64,000 bases of DNA, taken from Klebsiella pneumoniae. Its GTDB lineage: Bacteria; Myxococcota_A; UBA796; GCA-2862545. How positions within the stretch are numbered: position 1 is the stretch's first letter; each line of letters begins with the position of its first letter. The notes below the pieces were generated by a model, which saw only the letters and a list, made by a program, of their open reading frames with translations, ran no database searches and had not been told where the DNA came from. This document shows positions 43,354-51,424 of this stretch, piece after piece. Position numbers and translations under genes: made by a program. Location: contig CAMASI010000005.1 of the NCBI GenBank assembly GCA_945861065.1, positions 21,087 through 85,086 on the forward strand, given 5' to 3'.

Positions 43354-44091
43354 TCAAAAGCTCACACGCCGCATGACGAATCGAGGAAGCGCGCGGATCA
43401 GGGCCATGACCCACTTCCACGGCCAAGGCGTGTACAGCATCGCGCTCCCGCGGTCGATGGCCGCCACGACATCGGCGGCCACTTGGTCGGGCTCCCCTGC
43501 GAAAGGAGGCGCTTTTAGCCCCGTCGTCATTCCCGTTTTGACGAACCCCGGCTTGACGCACAGGGTGATGAGGCCCTGGCTCCGGTAGCGGTGGTCCAGG
43601 CTCTCCAAGTAGTGGGACAGACCCGCCTTGGAAGAGCCATACAGGCCAACTGGCTTCCGACCTCGGTCCCCGGCCACCGACGAAAAGACACAAAGTGTCC
43701 CGCCACCTCGGGCCAAAAGACGGCGCCGAATGTGCTCGCAGAACACCACGAGGTGAGCATAGTTGACCACAAGCATGCGCCGCGTGAACTCAAGATCCTC
43801 TTCTGCAGCGTCTTGGGTGCGGAACATACCGGCCGTGATCACAACGGTGTCGAACCCGCCCAAGGCCGCGTCGGCCGCGTCCAGCGCTGCGGCAAAACCA
43901 CCGGTGTCCTCCAGGTCGAGCGGGTGGAATCCCACGGGCGCCGGCGCACCGCGGGCCTCGAGGTCAGCGGCTGAACGCACCAACTCAACTTCCGGCAAGC
44001 CGATGAGAAAGGTGGATGTCTTCCGGAGCGCGAAAATGCGAGCAATCGACCGCCCGATTCCCGTCGTGCCACCCAAAATCAACACCTTCAT
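43354..44091 (-). CDS. Short-chain dehydrogenase/reductase (SDR)
   Basis: 245 residues. The cofactor motif is G-G-T-T-G-I-G (residues 7-13), the NNAG-type strand is 'VVITAG', and the catalytic Ser is in 'VFSSVAGDRG' with Tyr-x-x-x-Lys in 'GLYGSSKAGL'. 'CVKPGFVKTGMT' is the usual PG motif. Cytoplasmic NAD(P)-linked oxidoreductase, substrate unknown. ATG 44091 is four bases after the SelW-like stop, so it is part of the selenoprotein operon; the frame upstream of it is the SelW gene read out of phase. Confidence 0.9.
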   Translation of the reverse strand: MKVLILGGTTGIGRSIARIFALRKTSTFLIGLPEVELVRSAADLEARGAPAPVGFHPLDLEDTGGFAAALDAADAALGGFDTVVITAGMFRTQDAAEEDLEFTRRMLVVNYAHLVVFCEHIRRRLLARGGGTLCVFSSVAGDRGRKPVGLYGSSKAGLSHYLESLDHRYRSQGLITLCVKPGFVKTGMTTGLKAPPFAGEPDQVAADVVAAIDRGSAMLYTPWPWKWVMALIRALPRFVMRRVSF

Positions 44092-44095
44092 CGCG

Positions 44096-44320
44096 TCACC
44101 GTCCGAGTGCCGATGCCACAGCCGCCGCGATGGTTTCCTCCGAAGGGAACCCATCGAACGTCTTCTTCGCCAAGACCCGGTCATCGAAGCGTACCTCGAA
44201 GATGCCGCTTCGGCCTGCCGTAAGCTTTGATTCAATCTGAAACTGTTCCTTCAGAAGGGCCGCCACCCGGGCAGCCCGTGGAAGGTAGTTTCAAACCTGA
44301 CAGTACAGAATCTCAATCAT
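44096..44320 (-). CDS. SelW-like selenoprotein (Rdx family), UGA read as selenocysteine
   Basis: 74 residues if TGA at 44293-44291 is read as Sec. The N-terminus is M-I-E-I-L-Y-C-Q-V-U-N-Y-L-P-R-A, giving the thioredoxin-like C7-x-x-U10 redox motif and the family's Y-x-P-R-A continuation. The frame then runs on for 64 codons ('SGIFEVRFDDRVLAKKTFDG', 'PSEETIAAAVASALGR') to a true TGA at 44098-44096. Without recoding the product would be nine residues. The length is normal for the family. ATG overlaps the peroxiredoxin stop (TGATG), implying coupling. A SECIS-like hairpin follows the UGA. Likely a cytoplasmic thiol/selenol redox protein. Confidence 0.9.
44257..44293 (-). promoter_or_regulatory. 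bSECIS-like hairpin after the SelW-type UGA
   Basis: On the minus strand, 13 bases after TGA, GGGCTGCC (44277-44270) pairs fully with GGCGGCCC (44264-44257), eight pairs including one G-U. The five-base loop CGGGT starts 22 bases after the UGA and has G at its second position. Position, stem and loop agree with the bacterial SECIS consensus recognised by SelB. Confidence 0.8.
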
Positions 44321-44985
44321 CAGGGCACTCCAAAAATCTTTTCGCAGTCTTCCAACACTTCGCTCGGATGGGTGCCCGCGACGACGTCCTCCACGTACTC
44401 AAGCAGCAGCACGCCGTCAGCACCGACCAGCTTCGTAATTCGTGCCGCCGTGTGGTCCGACTGCGTCTCCACGGCGCCGTAGTAAAGCGCCAGCACGCCA
44501 TCAATGTCGCTCCACAGTTCGAATTGGAAGGCCTGATCAATCGCCCAGGGCTCCGTTTCGAGCGGATTGTCAAAACTCACGCCTACGATCGCGATGCCAA
44601 GCGCCTCGAAGTCTTCGAAGAGGTCGCGGTACCCGCAACCTTCGGTCGTTCAACCCGTGCCGCCCGCCGAGGGATAAAACCACATCACAGTGGGATGGCC
44701 CATCAGGTCCGCATCCGTTCGCAACGTTTGATCCCGGTTGTACAGCTCAAACGCTGGCGCCGCGAGCGCCACGTCGGGCACCGTACCGGTGAGCCCCGCC
44801 GGAAGCCCAGTCCCAGAGCCTGTTGACGTCGTCGGCGTTGTCCCCGTCGGAGGGGTCGGAAGGGTCTCCGAATCCGTGTCCACCACTGGGGTCTCCGTTG
44901 AGTCGGTGGGCGTCGGAAGGTCGAGCGGGGGCACCACGACGGGATCGAACTCTGGCGCACAGCCGAGCCATAAGAAAAGCCACAT
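44320..44985 (-). CDS. Lipoprotein peroxiredoxin (BCP/PrxQ-type) with selenocysteine
   Basis: 221 residues with TGA 44652-44650 read as Sec112. A very short lipoprotein signal, MWLFLWLGC (Cys9), and a Thr/Pro/Asp linker lead to a peroxiredoxin fold: 'APAFELYNRDQTL', 'PTVMWFYPSAGGTG', then U112-T-T-E-G-C117, exactly the peroxidatic-x4-resolving spacing of BCP. 'YRDLFEDFEALGIAIVGVSF' and 'KLVGADGVLLLEYVEDV' complete it. Without recoding the frame stops at residue 111, before every catalytic residue. GGGGGG precedes ATG. It would reduce peroxides at the periplasmic membrane face. It starts 23 bp after the MYXO-CTERM gene stop. Confidence 0.92.
44616..44652 (-). promoter_or_regulatory. bSECIS-like hairpin after the peroxiredoxin UGA
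   Basis: On the minus strand, nine bases after TGA, GGTTGCGG (44640-44633) pairs fully with CCGCGACC (44629-44622). The loop GTA begins 18 bases after the UGA with G first and U second. A lower CGAA/TTCG stem (44644-44641 with 44619-44616) extends it across a 2-base bulge. This fits the bacterial SECIS consensus. Confidence 0.8.
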
Positions 44986-45008
44986 CGGACCCCCCAACCG
45001 CCGCAGCC

Positions 45009-47063
45009 CTAACGTGCCAACCTGCGCCGCCGCACGAAGAACAGCGCGAGGCCCCAGCCCATGGGCACAATCCCGCCACCTTGGTCGCAACCGCCGCACC
45101 CACAGCCCTCTTCTGCGATGGGTTGGAATTCGACGGGCAGGTCCGGACACACCGCATCCCGACCATCACAGTCCTGATCGACGTCGTCTCCGCACATGTC
45201 GGGAAACAACGGGGCCCGGCTCGGGTCCGCGTCGTCGCAATCTGCGCACGCTGCAACGCCGTCACCGTCACCGTCTTCCTCGGCGACGCCATCGCAATTC
45301 TGGTCCACACCGTCGCATTCGTCTAGGGCACCTGGGTACCGCGTTGGGTCGGAATCATCGCAGTCGCCGTCGCAAGATAGCACCCCGTCTGCGTCTTCGT
45401 CGACCTCGTCGGCGCCCAGCAAACCGCTGCAATCGTCGTCGATCCCATTGCACAACTCTTCGTTGCCCGGGAACCGAGACGGATCGGCGTCGTCGCAGTC
45501 CCAAGGCAAGCAGGACCCGTCTCCATCGACGTCGATGGCGCCCTCAGCGCAGGCGTCACAGGCATCTGGAATACTGTCGCCATCGACATCGGCGGTGTCA
45601 TCAAAACCTGGGCAGAGGTCGTCCAGGTCGCACGAACCGTCCAGGTCAGAGTCATCCAGCGCGTCCACCGGGCAAAGGTCGCAGGCATCGGCCTTGCCAT
45701 CGGCATCCGTGTCCACCGCGTCGTCGCCTTCGGGGCACACATCGACGCTGTCACACACACCGTCCTCGTCATCGTCAGAGGGCGGCGGGTCGTTCGGACA
45801 GCTGTCGCACGAGTCGGGCACCCCATCCCCGTCTGAGTCGATCGGATCGATGCAGTCGTCTACGTCGTCACACACATCGTCGCCGTCTAGGTCGGAGGGC
45901 TCGGCCAAGTTTGGACAGGGATCGCAGCCGTCGGCCAAACCGTCGTCGTCCCCATCCTCGTTGTCGTCGCCTTCGGGGCACACATCGACGCTGTCACACA
46001 CACCGTCCTCGTCATCGTCAGAGGGCGGCGGGTCATTCGGACAGCTGTCGCACGAGTCGGGCACCCCATCGTGGTCTGAGTCGATCGGATCGATGCAGTC
46101 GTCTACGTCGTCGCACACGTCGTCGCCGTCTAGGTCGGAGGGCTCGGCCAGGTCTGGACAGGGATCGCAGCCGTCGGCCAAACCGTCGTCGTCCCCATCC
46201 TCGTTGTCGTCGTGGCCTGCGCAAACATCGAGGTTGTCGCACACGTCGTCGCCATCGTCATCGGAAGGCTCGGCGGCATTGGGGCAGTCGTCACAGGCCG
46301 ACGGAACGCCGTCGCCGTCCGGGTCAATTCGATCGTCGAATCCGGGGCATTGGTCTGCCCCATTGCACACGCCATCGGCGTCCGCGTCTGGCAAATCGTC
46401 CACCGGGCAATCGTCGCAATCGTCGGGGATTCCGTCCGCGTCTGCGTCCAGGCGATCATCAAAGCCGGGACAGACATCCTCGTCGTTGCACATCCCATCG
46501 TGGTCGCCGTCTTCGCATAGCCATCCAATCCCCAGTGGGTCGCAATGGGGATCCACTGTTCGCATCCGAAGGGAAAACACAAGGCCGCCCTCGGCCACGC
46601 CCCAATCCGTGAAGTCAATTTCCCGACCGTACACCGGGGTCTCGAACGGACCCGTGTAGCTGATGTACAGGTTCGCCACGAAACCGGAGTTGGTAAAGCT
46701 GTCACCAGGAACGTCTATTTCTAAGGCATGCCCGTCCCAATCCAACGAGACCGCGTAGTCGCCAACATCGGTCATGTAGAAAGCTTCGAACAAGACCAGG
46801 TCAGAACCAGGGATGTTGAGCACGCCCTCGTTGAACCCGAATTCGACAAGGGAGTCCTGGGCAGCGTTCCCATAGCCCTGGTCGATGATGGGCCTGCTGA
46901 TCAGCGCCTCGGCTGGATCCACGGCCACGTTGACCGTGCTCATCCACAGCGACGGATCGATCTCGGTCAGAAACACGGCTGTGTCCGCCGTGGAAATCGT
47001 CCAGGGCCCTACCAAGTCAGCGCCAGAAGCCCAGCTCGCGACCAAGGGAAGGAATTGCATCAT
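45009..47063 (-). CDS. Thrombospondin type 3 repeat / MopE-like protein with MYXO-CTERM tail
   Basis: 684 residues. After a short signal (MMQFLPLVASWASGA), residues ~20-175 form a beta domain of unknown type. Residues ~180-510 are TSP3-type Ca-binding repeats (D-x-D-x-D-G-x-x-D-x-C-D). Residues ~510-640 hold MopE-type metal-binding motifs (DCDDADPSRFPGNEELCNGI, CDDSDPTRYPGALDECDGVD). The end has C-G-C-G-G-C, a membrane helix (PMGWGLALFFV) and RRRR, a MYXO-CTERM signal. It is probably a long Ca-dependent surface stalk. A recent in-frame duplication lies in the repeats. First gene of the selenoprotein operon. Confidence 0.9.
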   Translation of the reverse strand: MMQFLPLVASWASGADLVGPWTISTADTAVFLTEIDPSLWMSTVNVAVDPAEALISRPIIDQGYGNAAQDSLVEFGFNEGVLNIPGSDLVLFEAFYMTDVGDYAVSLDWDGHALEIDVPGDSFTNSGFVANLYISYTGPFETPVYGREIDFTDWGVAEGGLVFSLRMRTVDPHCDPLGIGWLCEDGDHDGMCNDEDVCPGFDDRLDADADGIPDDCDDCPVDDLPDADADGVCNGADQCPGFDDRIDPDGDGVPSACDDCPNAAEPSDDDGDDVCDNLDVCAGHDDNEDGDDDGLADGCDPCPDLAEPSDLDGDDVCDDVDDCIDPIDSDHDGVPDSCDSCPNDPPPSDDDEDGVCDSVDVCPEGDDNEDGDDDGLADGCDPCPNLAEPSDLDGDDVCDDVDDCIDPIDSDGDGVPDSCDSCPNDPPPSDDDEDGVCDSVDVCPEGDDAVDTDADGKADACDLCPVDALDDSDLDGSCDLDDLCPGFDDTADVDGDSIPDACDACAEGAIDVDGDGSCLPWDCDDADPSRFPGNEELCNGIDDDCSGLLGADEVDEDADGVLSCDGDCDDSDPTRYPGALDECDGVDQNCDGVAEEDGDGDGVAACADCDDADPSRAPLFPDMCGDDVDQDCDGRDAVCPDLPVEFQPIAEEGCGCGGCDQGGGIVPMGWGLALFFVRRRRLAR
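45721..46206 (-). repeat. Two 243-bp tandem copies inside the TSP3 gene
   Basis: Copy 45721-45963 and copy 45964-46206 differ at 8 of 243 positions by direct comparison. The unit is 81 codons, so the duplication keeps the frame and adds one multi-repeat block to the stalk. Confidence 0.9.
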
Positions 47064-47091
47064 GTGTCAATGCTAGCGCCTTCTCCCCCCA

Positions 47092-47121
47092 GGTGCCGTT
47101 TCTTTCGTGACCAACGGCACC
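47092..47121. other. Perfect 9-bp inverted repeat upstream of the TSP3 gene
   Basis: GGTGCCGTT (47092-47100) and AACGGCACC (47113-47121) are exact complements with a 12-base loop. It sits in the 137-bp gap between the VWA gene stop and the TSP3 start, so it may be an operator or a terminator. No T tract follows on either strand. The remainder of the gap shows no gene. Confidence 0.45.
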
Positions 47122-47200
47122 AGAATTGGCGTTGGAACAACCGACTTACCGGCTGACATCCGCATGTGCGCGGATCCCCGACGCAACTAACTTTAGGCCC

Positions 47201-48163
47201 TCAGCGGGCCAACGGACATGGGCGGGCCTTCTTGTCCACGGACCCTTCGGCGGAAATCGCGGATCCGCGATCGGGCACCGCGTCACCATTAAAATGGAGC
47301 AGACAGGTTTCGGCGTCCCAAGTCCACCCGTCGTCTTCTCCCCACGCCACTTCCGTGCCGTCCACAAGCACGACAATATGTTTTTCGACCAGAGGCTCCC
47401 CGACGGCGAACGAAGCGCGGTCGGAGGCCGCGCTCAGCCCAAGGTCGATCAACACGTGGCTCCAATCGGCTTCACACACGTCGCCGGTGATGCCTGCCGT
47501 CTGCCACGCCGCCAGATTGTACCGTGTCCCTTCTGCCGCCGTATCGCACGGGTCCTTCGGGCCGACGATCGCCGCCACCTGAACCATCTCGGCCGACGAC
47601 TTCGTGGCCTGCAGCGCCTCAACGATGTCGATGACGGGGGTGAGCTGCTCGTACTCGGTGTAGCAAGCCGACCCACTCCGATCATCCAACTTGCCATCGT
47701 CGCTGCAATCGTCTTCGTCGGACACGATGACGACGAGCAGACTCGCATCGCTTCTGGCAAAGTCAGGGGCGCCTTCGGTCACCGTCAACAGCGCAGCAGC
47801 CAGGCCCTTCTCGTGGTCCGACCCTTCCGTCCCCACGAGCACGCGCGTCTCGAATAGCGGGATGAAGTCGTCGATCGGCGTCAGGTACGGTGGATCGCCG
47901 ACCAGCTTGCCACGATCGGGGTTGTCACTATCAATGTCGGACGAGACGACCCCGATTCGAAAGTCGGCGCTCCCCATCTCATGAATGAAACTCGTGAAGC
48001 CGCTGGCCAGGATCTGCTGCTCCTCGACCATGGAACCCGAGGCGTCCACGACGAAAAGGATGTCCACGCCCGATGTTTCGGGCTGCGTCCATTGAAACGA
48101 AGCGGAACTTCCGCAAGCGACCATGGCTAGGGCGAGGATTGGAACTGGTTGCACGTGCCCCAT
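47201..48163 (-). CDS. VWA-domain lipoprotein
   Basis: 320 residues. Signal peptide with lipobox Cys17 (LALAMVACGSS). A von Willebrand factor A domain starts near residue 33 with the MIDAS motif D-A-S-G-S ('ILFVVDASGSM'), a Thr in 'RVLVGTEGSDHEKGL' and an Asp in 'VVIVSDEDDCSDD'. Later Cys pairs suggest disulfides. It probably binds a protein ligand via a metal ion at the surface. It lies 137 bp upstream of the TSP3 gene on the same strand and diverges from the lipoprotein at 48237. Confidence 0.85.
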   Translation of the reverse strand: MGHVQPVPILALAMVACGSSASFQWTQPETSGVDILFVVDASGSMVEEQQILASGFTSFIHEMGSADFRIGVVSSDIDSDNPDRGKLVGDPPYLTPIDDFIPLFETRVLVGTEGSDHEKGLAAALLTVTEGAPDFARSDASLLVVIVSDEDDCSDDGKLDDRSGSACYTEYEQLTPVIDIVEALQATKSSAEMVQVAAIVGPKDPCDTAAEGTRYNLAAWQTAGITGDVCEADWSHVLIDLGLSAASDRASFAVGEPLVEKHIVVLVDGTEVAWGEDDGWTWDAETCLLHFNGDAVPDRGSAISAEGSVDKKARPCPLAR

Positions 48164-48236
48164 CTAGCTGGGGCAGCCTGCAACGGCACGGGCCCGTCCG
48201 AGGTGGTCGCGCTATGCGAGGGACGGAGCTTGGCGT

Positions 48237-49118
48237 ATGCGCTTTCCGCTCGCGATAGTTGTGTTTGCAGTCGGCTGCCTCGGTACGGGGCTGCGTCCGT
48301 TGAACCTCGACACAGGCGCCACGGACACGGACACCCAGCCTGGAACCGGTGGCGAGCCAGGGTACGACGGTGATGCTGACTCCGACGCAGACTCCGATGC
48401 CGACGGCGATGCGGACTCTGACGCCGACACCGATACCGGTGCGTGCAACTGGCCTTCCGCGAGTGTCGCCGCGACCGCGCCCGGTGGTGGAACCATGATC
48501 CCCGTATACGTTTCCTTAGATCTCTTCGGCGTGGTGGAGGCTGGCGAGAACTTTCGCGACTACCACTCCGATCTGGCAGGAGAAGACATCCCTGCCCTCG
48601 CTGCTTTCGGGTTCTACGACATCAACATTCTCAACGTGTGTACCGTCTGGTACAATGCTACATTGACGTCGACTGCGCCATGGGCTTCGACTGGCACGAT
48701 CAATGAAGCCTTTGTCGTCAACACGCCGGCTGGCACCGGACAGTCTGACGTCAACTGCAGAGGCGTGAACGCCGGCACATTCGGATCCACCGATATCCGC
48801 GACTGGATCGAGTCCGAGAGTTGGGGAATCGGCATCGGTCAAGTCACCGCGGATAATTTGCCCCCTTTGCAGAATATCGCCGGCCTGTTGGGGGAGGACT
48901 TCGCGACCGACTGGGTTCCGTACGTGTACGGAACGTACATCTGGCGTGGCGGGAGCAGTGCCGCGGAGGTTGGTTACGGGTTCCGTTACGAACACACCTG
49001 CGGTGTCGTTAGTGAGACCGCGGGGGGAGTGCTGACCAAGTTGCCGACCCCGTCGAGCGGCGACGTAGACGGGCACCACCAGACCGCTGTTCTGTATGTC
49101 GTGAACGTCGATAACTAG
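48237..49118 (+). CDS. Hypothetical lipoprotein with Asp-rich linker
   Basis: 293 residues. MRFPLAIVVFAVGC gives lipobox Cys14. A Thr/Asp then Asp/Ala/Ser linker of about 40 residues (DADSDADSDADGDADSD) follows, then a ~220-residue domain of unknown family with four Cys ('GACNWPSASVAA', 'NVCTVWYNA', 'DVNCRGVN', 'EHTCGVVS'). It is likely surface-exposed. GGAG lies about 10 bases before the ATG. It converges with the small lipoprotein at 49135. Confidence 0.65.
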   Translation: MRFPLAIVVFAVGCLGTGLRPLNLDTGATDTDTQPGTGGEPGYDGDADSDADSDADGDADSDADTDTGACNWPSASVAATAPGGGTMIPVYVSLDLFGVVEAGENFRDYHSDLAGEDIPALAAFGFYDINILNVCTVWYNATLTSTAPWASTGTINEAFVVNTPAGTGQSDVNCRGVNAGTFGSTDIRDWIESESWGIGIGQVTADNLPPLQNIAGLLGEDFATDWVPYVYGTYIWRGGSSAAEVGYGFRYEHTCGVVSETAGGVLTKLPTPSSGDVDGHHQTAVLYVVNVDN

Positions 49119-49134
49119 TGGGTCGACACGGATG

Positions 49135-49809
49135 TCAGGGGCTCGACCCCTTCGACGCCCCTGAGCTGCCGTCCGCCTTCCGATTCTCTCGGGCCTCGGT
49201 CGCAGCTTCTACGCCGGGTATCGTCCATGTTTCACTGATCGAAAGCTCGGCCTCGTTCGTTTTAAGCAACGTCAGTTTCACTTCGAGATCCGAATAGCTC
49301 CACTGCGTCGAATAACGGAGCAGGGGCAACTGCGTATCCAAGGGATCCGGCGCTGGACCGTCTACCGTTGGTGCCCCGTTGACGCTGCTTAGCGCCTGCC
49401 GTGCCGCCTCGTAATCAAGCCGCGCCTCCGGCCCAGCTGCGTACACGCGACGCGACGAGAGGAAGTGGACGGGACCGTCGTCCGGTCGAACCACCAACAC
49501 GTGTTCGATTGTCCCAACCTGGCTTCGGCCCTCGAAAATCGACGACGGCGGCTCAGTACACTGCGTACGTGTCGTCCGCCGTCGAGGCGAAGCCGCCGTC
49601 ACACAGTTGAGCGCGTTGCCCGTGACCCACGCTGCGACATCGTTTTCCGCAGAATGTCCCAACACGAGCCCGGCCACCGCTCGCGACGGCGCAGGACGGC
49701 TCATATCCGGCGAAACCGCAGCTGCGGCCGCCGCGCTTTGGCCCGGCGGCAGAGCGGCACCTCCGCCCTGTCCACAAGTACAGCCCATCGCCCACACCCA
49801 GAACCACAT
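49135..49809 (-). CDS. Hypothetical lipoprotein with very short signal peptide
   Basis: 224 residues, family unknown. GGAGGG just before ATG 49809 fixes the start, giving MWFWVWAMGC with the lipobox Cys at residue 10 and no basic residue in the signal. An Ala/Gly/Pro linker follows. The C-terminal half has 'VGTIEHVLVVRPDDGPVHFLSSRRVY' and alternating strands. It diverges from the PGM1-like ligase gene with a 64-bp spacer. Confidence 0.6.
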   Translation of the reverse strand: MWFWVWAMGCTCGQGGGAALPPGQSAAAAAAVSPDMSRPAPSRAVAGLVLGHSAENDVAAWVTGNALNCVTAASPRRRTTRTQCTEPPSSIFEGRSQVGTIEHVLVVRPDDGPVHFLSSRRVYAAGPEARLDYEAARQALSSVNGAPTVDGPAPDPLDTQLPLLRYSTQWSYSDLEVKLTLLKTNEAELSISETWTIPGVEAATEARENRKADGSSGASKGSSP

Positions 49810-49873
49810 GATCCCTCCGTTTGGCGCCCTATCGTTCCGTGGCGCGCCGACCGGGCGGGATAGACGCAAAGAG

Positions 49874-51424
49874 ATGACGGACGAACCCCGCCAGACCCCT
49901 GGATCCGCGGCGGAACTGGAAGCGTTTCACCAATTGCAAGCGGGCATGGCCGGCCTTTACCGTGCTTTGGCAGCCGATCCCCGTACGCCGCAGGTCGTGG
50001 TCATTGTGCCATCGCTGTCGATGGACCCGCGCGAGTTGGCAAAGGTCTCCGGGGTCTACCACTACGAAGAACGCATGTTGGTCAACCTCATGCTGCTTCG
50101 CCAGCCGAGGACTAAGCTGGTCTACGTCACGAGCCAGCGCCTCGACCCCACAGTCGTGGACTACTACCTTTCCTTGCTCTCAGGCATCCCGAGGTCCCAC
50201 GCCGTCAGCCGGTTGGTCATGCTGGATTGCAACGACCGAAGTGCGGCCCCGCTGTCGGCGAAAATCCTCGTGCGCCCACGGCTGATCGACCGAATCCGCC
50301 ATGAGCTTATCGGCTACACCTACGCGCATATGGCTTGCTTCAACTCGACTGCGATCGAGCGTACGCTGGCGGTCGCGCTGGGCTTGCCGCTTCACTCCAC
50401 CGATCCAGAACTCGCACATCTAGGCACAAAGTCTGGATGTCGCGAAATTTTTCGGTCTTCAGGCGCACAAATCCCATTTGGGTTCGAGAACCTGCACACG
50501 CCAGACGACATGGCGCGGGCGTTGGCCGAGATTAGGACGCGAGACCCCGCCGCTGTGCGCGCCGTCGTGAAGTTGAACGAGGGCTTTTCCGGCGAAGGGA
50601 ACGCAATATTCCGGTATGAAAGCACCGACGTCGGACCGTTCCCAGACCTGGTGCGACGCCTAGAGGATCGCCTCGACACGTTACGTTTCGAAGCGCCGCA
50701 GGAATCCTGGCCGTCATTCTCTTCGAAATATGAGAGTATGGGCGGCGTAGTGGAAGCCTTCGTCGAAGGGGAACGCAAAGAAAGCCCATCCGTCCAGTGC
50801 CGCGTCAATGCCGTTGGAGAGCCCCAAGTCATCAGCACCCATGATCAGGTCCTCGGTGGCCCATCTGGGCAGGTTTATATGGGCTGTACCTTCCCCGCAG
50901 CCGCGGATTATCGACTCGAAATTCAAACCGCTGGGGCGAATATTGCCCGTGAAATGGCGGCTCGCGGTGTGATCGGTCGTTTCGGGATCGACTTCGTGAG
51001 CGTGCAACGTTCCGACAATTCGTGGGAGCATTTCGCTATCGAAATCAATCTAAGGAAAGGCGGAACCACCCATCCCTTTCTCACGCTCAAGTTTCTCACC
51101 AATGGAAGCTATAGCGAAGATGACGGGCTATTCTACAGCCCGTCCGGGAAACCTAAATACTATTTCGCTACGGATACTATCCATCAGGAGCGGTACGTTG
51201 GGCTTCGAGCAGAAGATCTCGTGGATATCGCTGTTTTCCACAACCTTCATTTTCACGCGCCGTCCGAGCGTGGTGTCGTATTTCAGCTAATCGGTGCGCT
51301 GTCCGAGTTCGGCAAATTCGGCCTCGTCGCCATCGGTGACAACCTTCAACAAGCGCATTTTCTCGCGGGCCAAACGCTGCAAGTACTTGACCAAGAAACG
51401 GGCGCACGGGCGAAACGGTCATGA
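49874..51424 (+). CDS. PGM1-like peptide ligase (ATP-grasp)
   Basis: 516 residues resembling the peptide-ligase PGM1-related family. An N-terminal pre-ATP-grasp domain ('[30 protein letters not shown]') is followed by an ATP-grasp core with '[17 protein letters not shown]', '[11 protein letters not shown]' and '[19 protein letters not shown]' supplying nucleotide and Mg ligands, and a C-terminal domain. It would join a carboxylate to an amine. No resistance or peptide-antibiotic genes are near. ATG 49874 is chosen over in-frame upstream codons antisense to the lipoprotein. It overlaps ftsH by 4 bp. Confidence 0.82.
   Translation: MTDEPRQTPGSAAELEAFHQLQAGMAGLYRALAADPRTPQVVVIVPSLSMDPRELAKVSGVYHYEERMLVNLMLLRQPRTKLVYVTSQRLDPTVVDYYLSLLSGIPRSHAVSRLVMLDCNDRSAAPLSAKILVRPRLIDRIRHELIGYTYAHMACFNSTAIERTLAVALGLPLHSTDPELAHLGTKSGCREIFRSSGAQIPFGFENLHTPDDMARALAEIRTRDPAAVRAVVKLNEGFSGEGNAIFRYESTDVGPFPDLVRRLEDRLDTLRFEAPQESWPSFSSKYESMGGVVEAFVEGERKESPSVQCRVNAVGEPQVISTHDQVLGGPSGQVYMGCTFPAAADYRLEIQTAGANIAREMAARGVIGRFGIDFVSVQRSDNSWEHFAIEINLRKGGTTHPFLTLKFLTNGSYSEDDGLFYSPSGKPKYYFATDTIHQERYVGLRAEDLVDIAVFHNLHFHAPSERGVVFQLIGALSEFGKFGLVAIGDNLQQAHFLAGQTLQVLDQETGARAKRS

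Noticed and set aside
44320..44580. Separate 86-residue gene starting at ATG 44580
   Set aside because: It is the C-terminal half of the peroxiredoxin in the same frame as the part before the UGA.
44650..44985. Reading the peroxiredoxin gene as a 111-residue protein ending at TGA 44650
   Set aside because: It would lack every catalytic residue. The fold continues in frame right after the TGA, and a SECIS-like hairpin follows.
45196..46659. 487-codon plus-strand frame opposite the TSP3 repeats
   Set aside because: Ser-rich repeats merely mirror the Asp-rich repeat codons of the real gene on the other strand.
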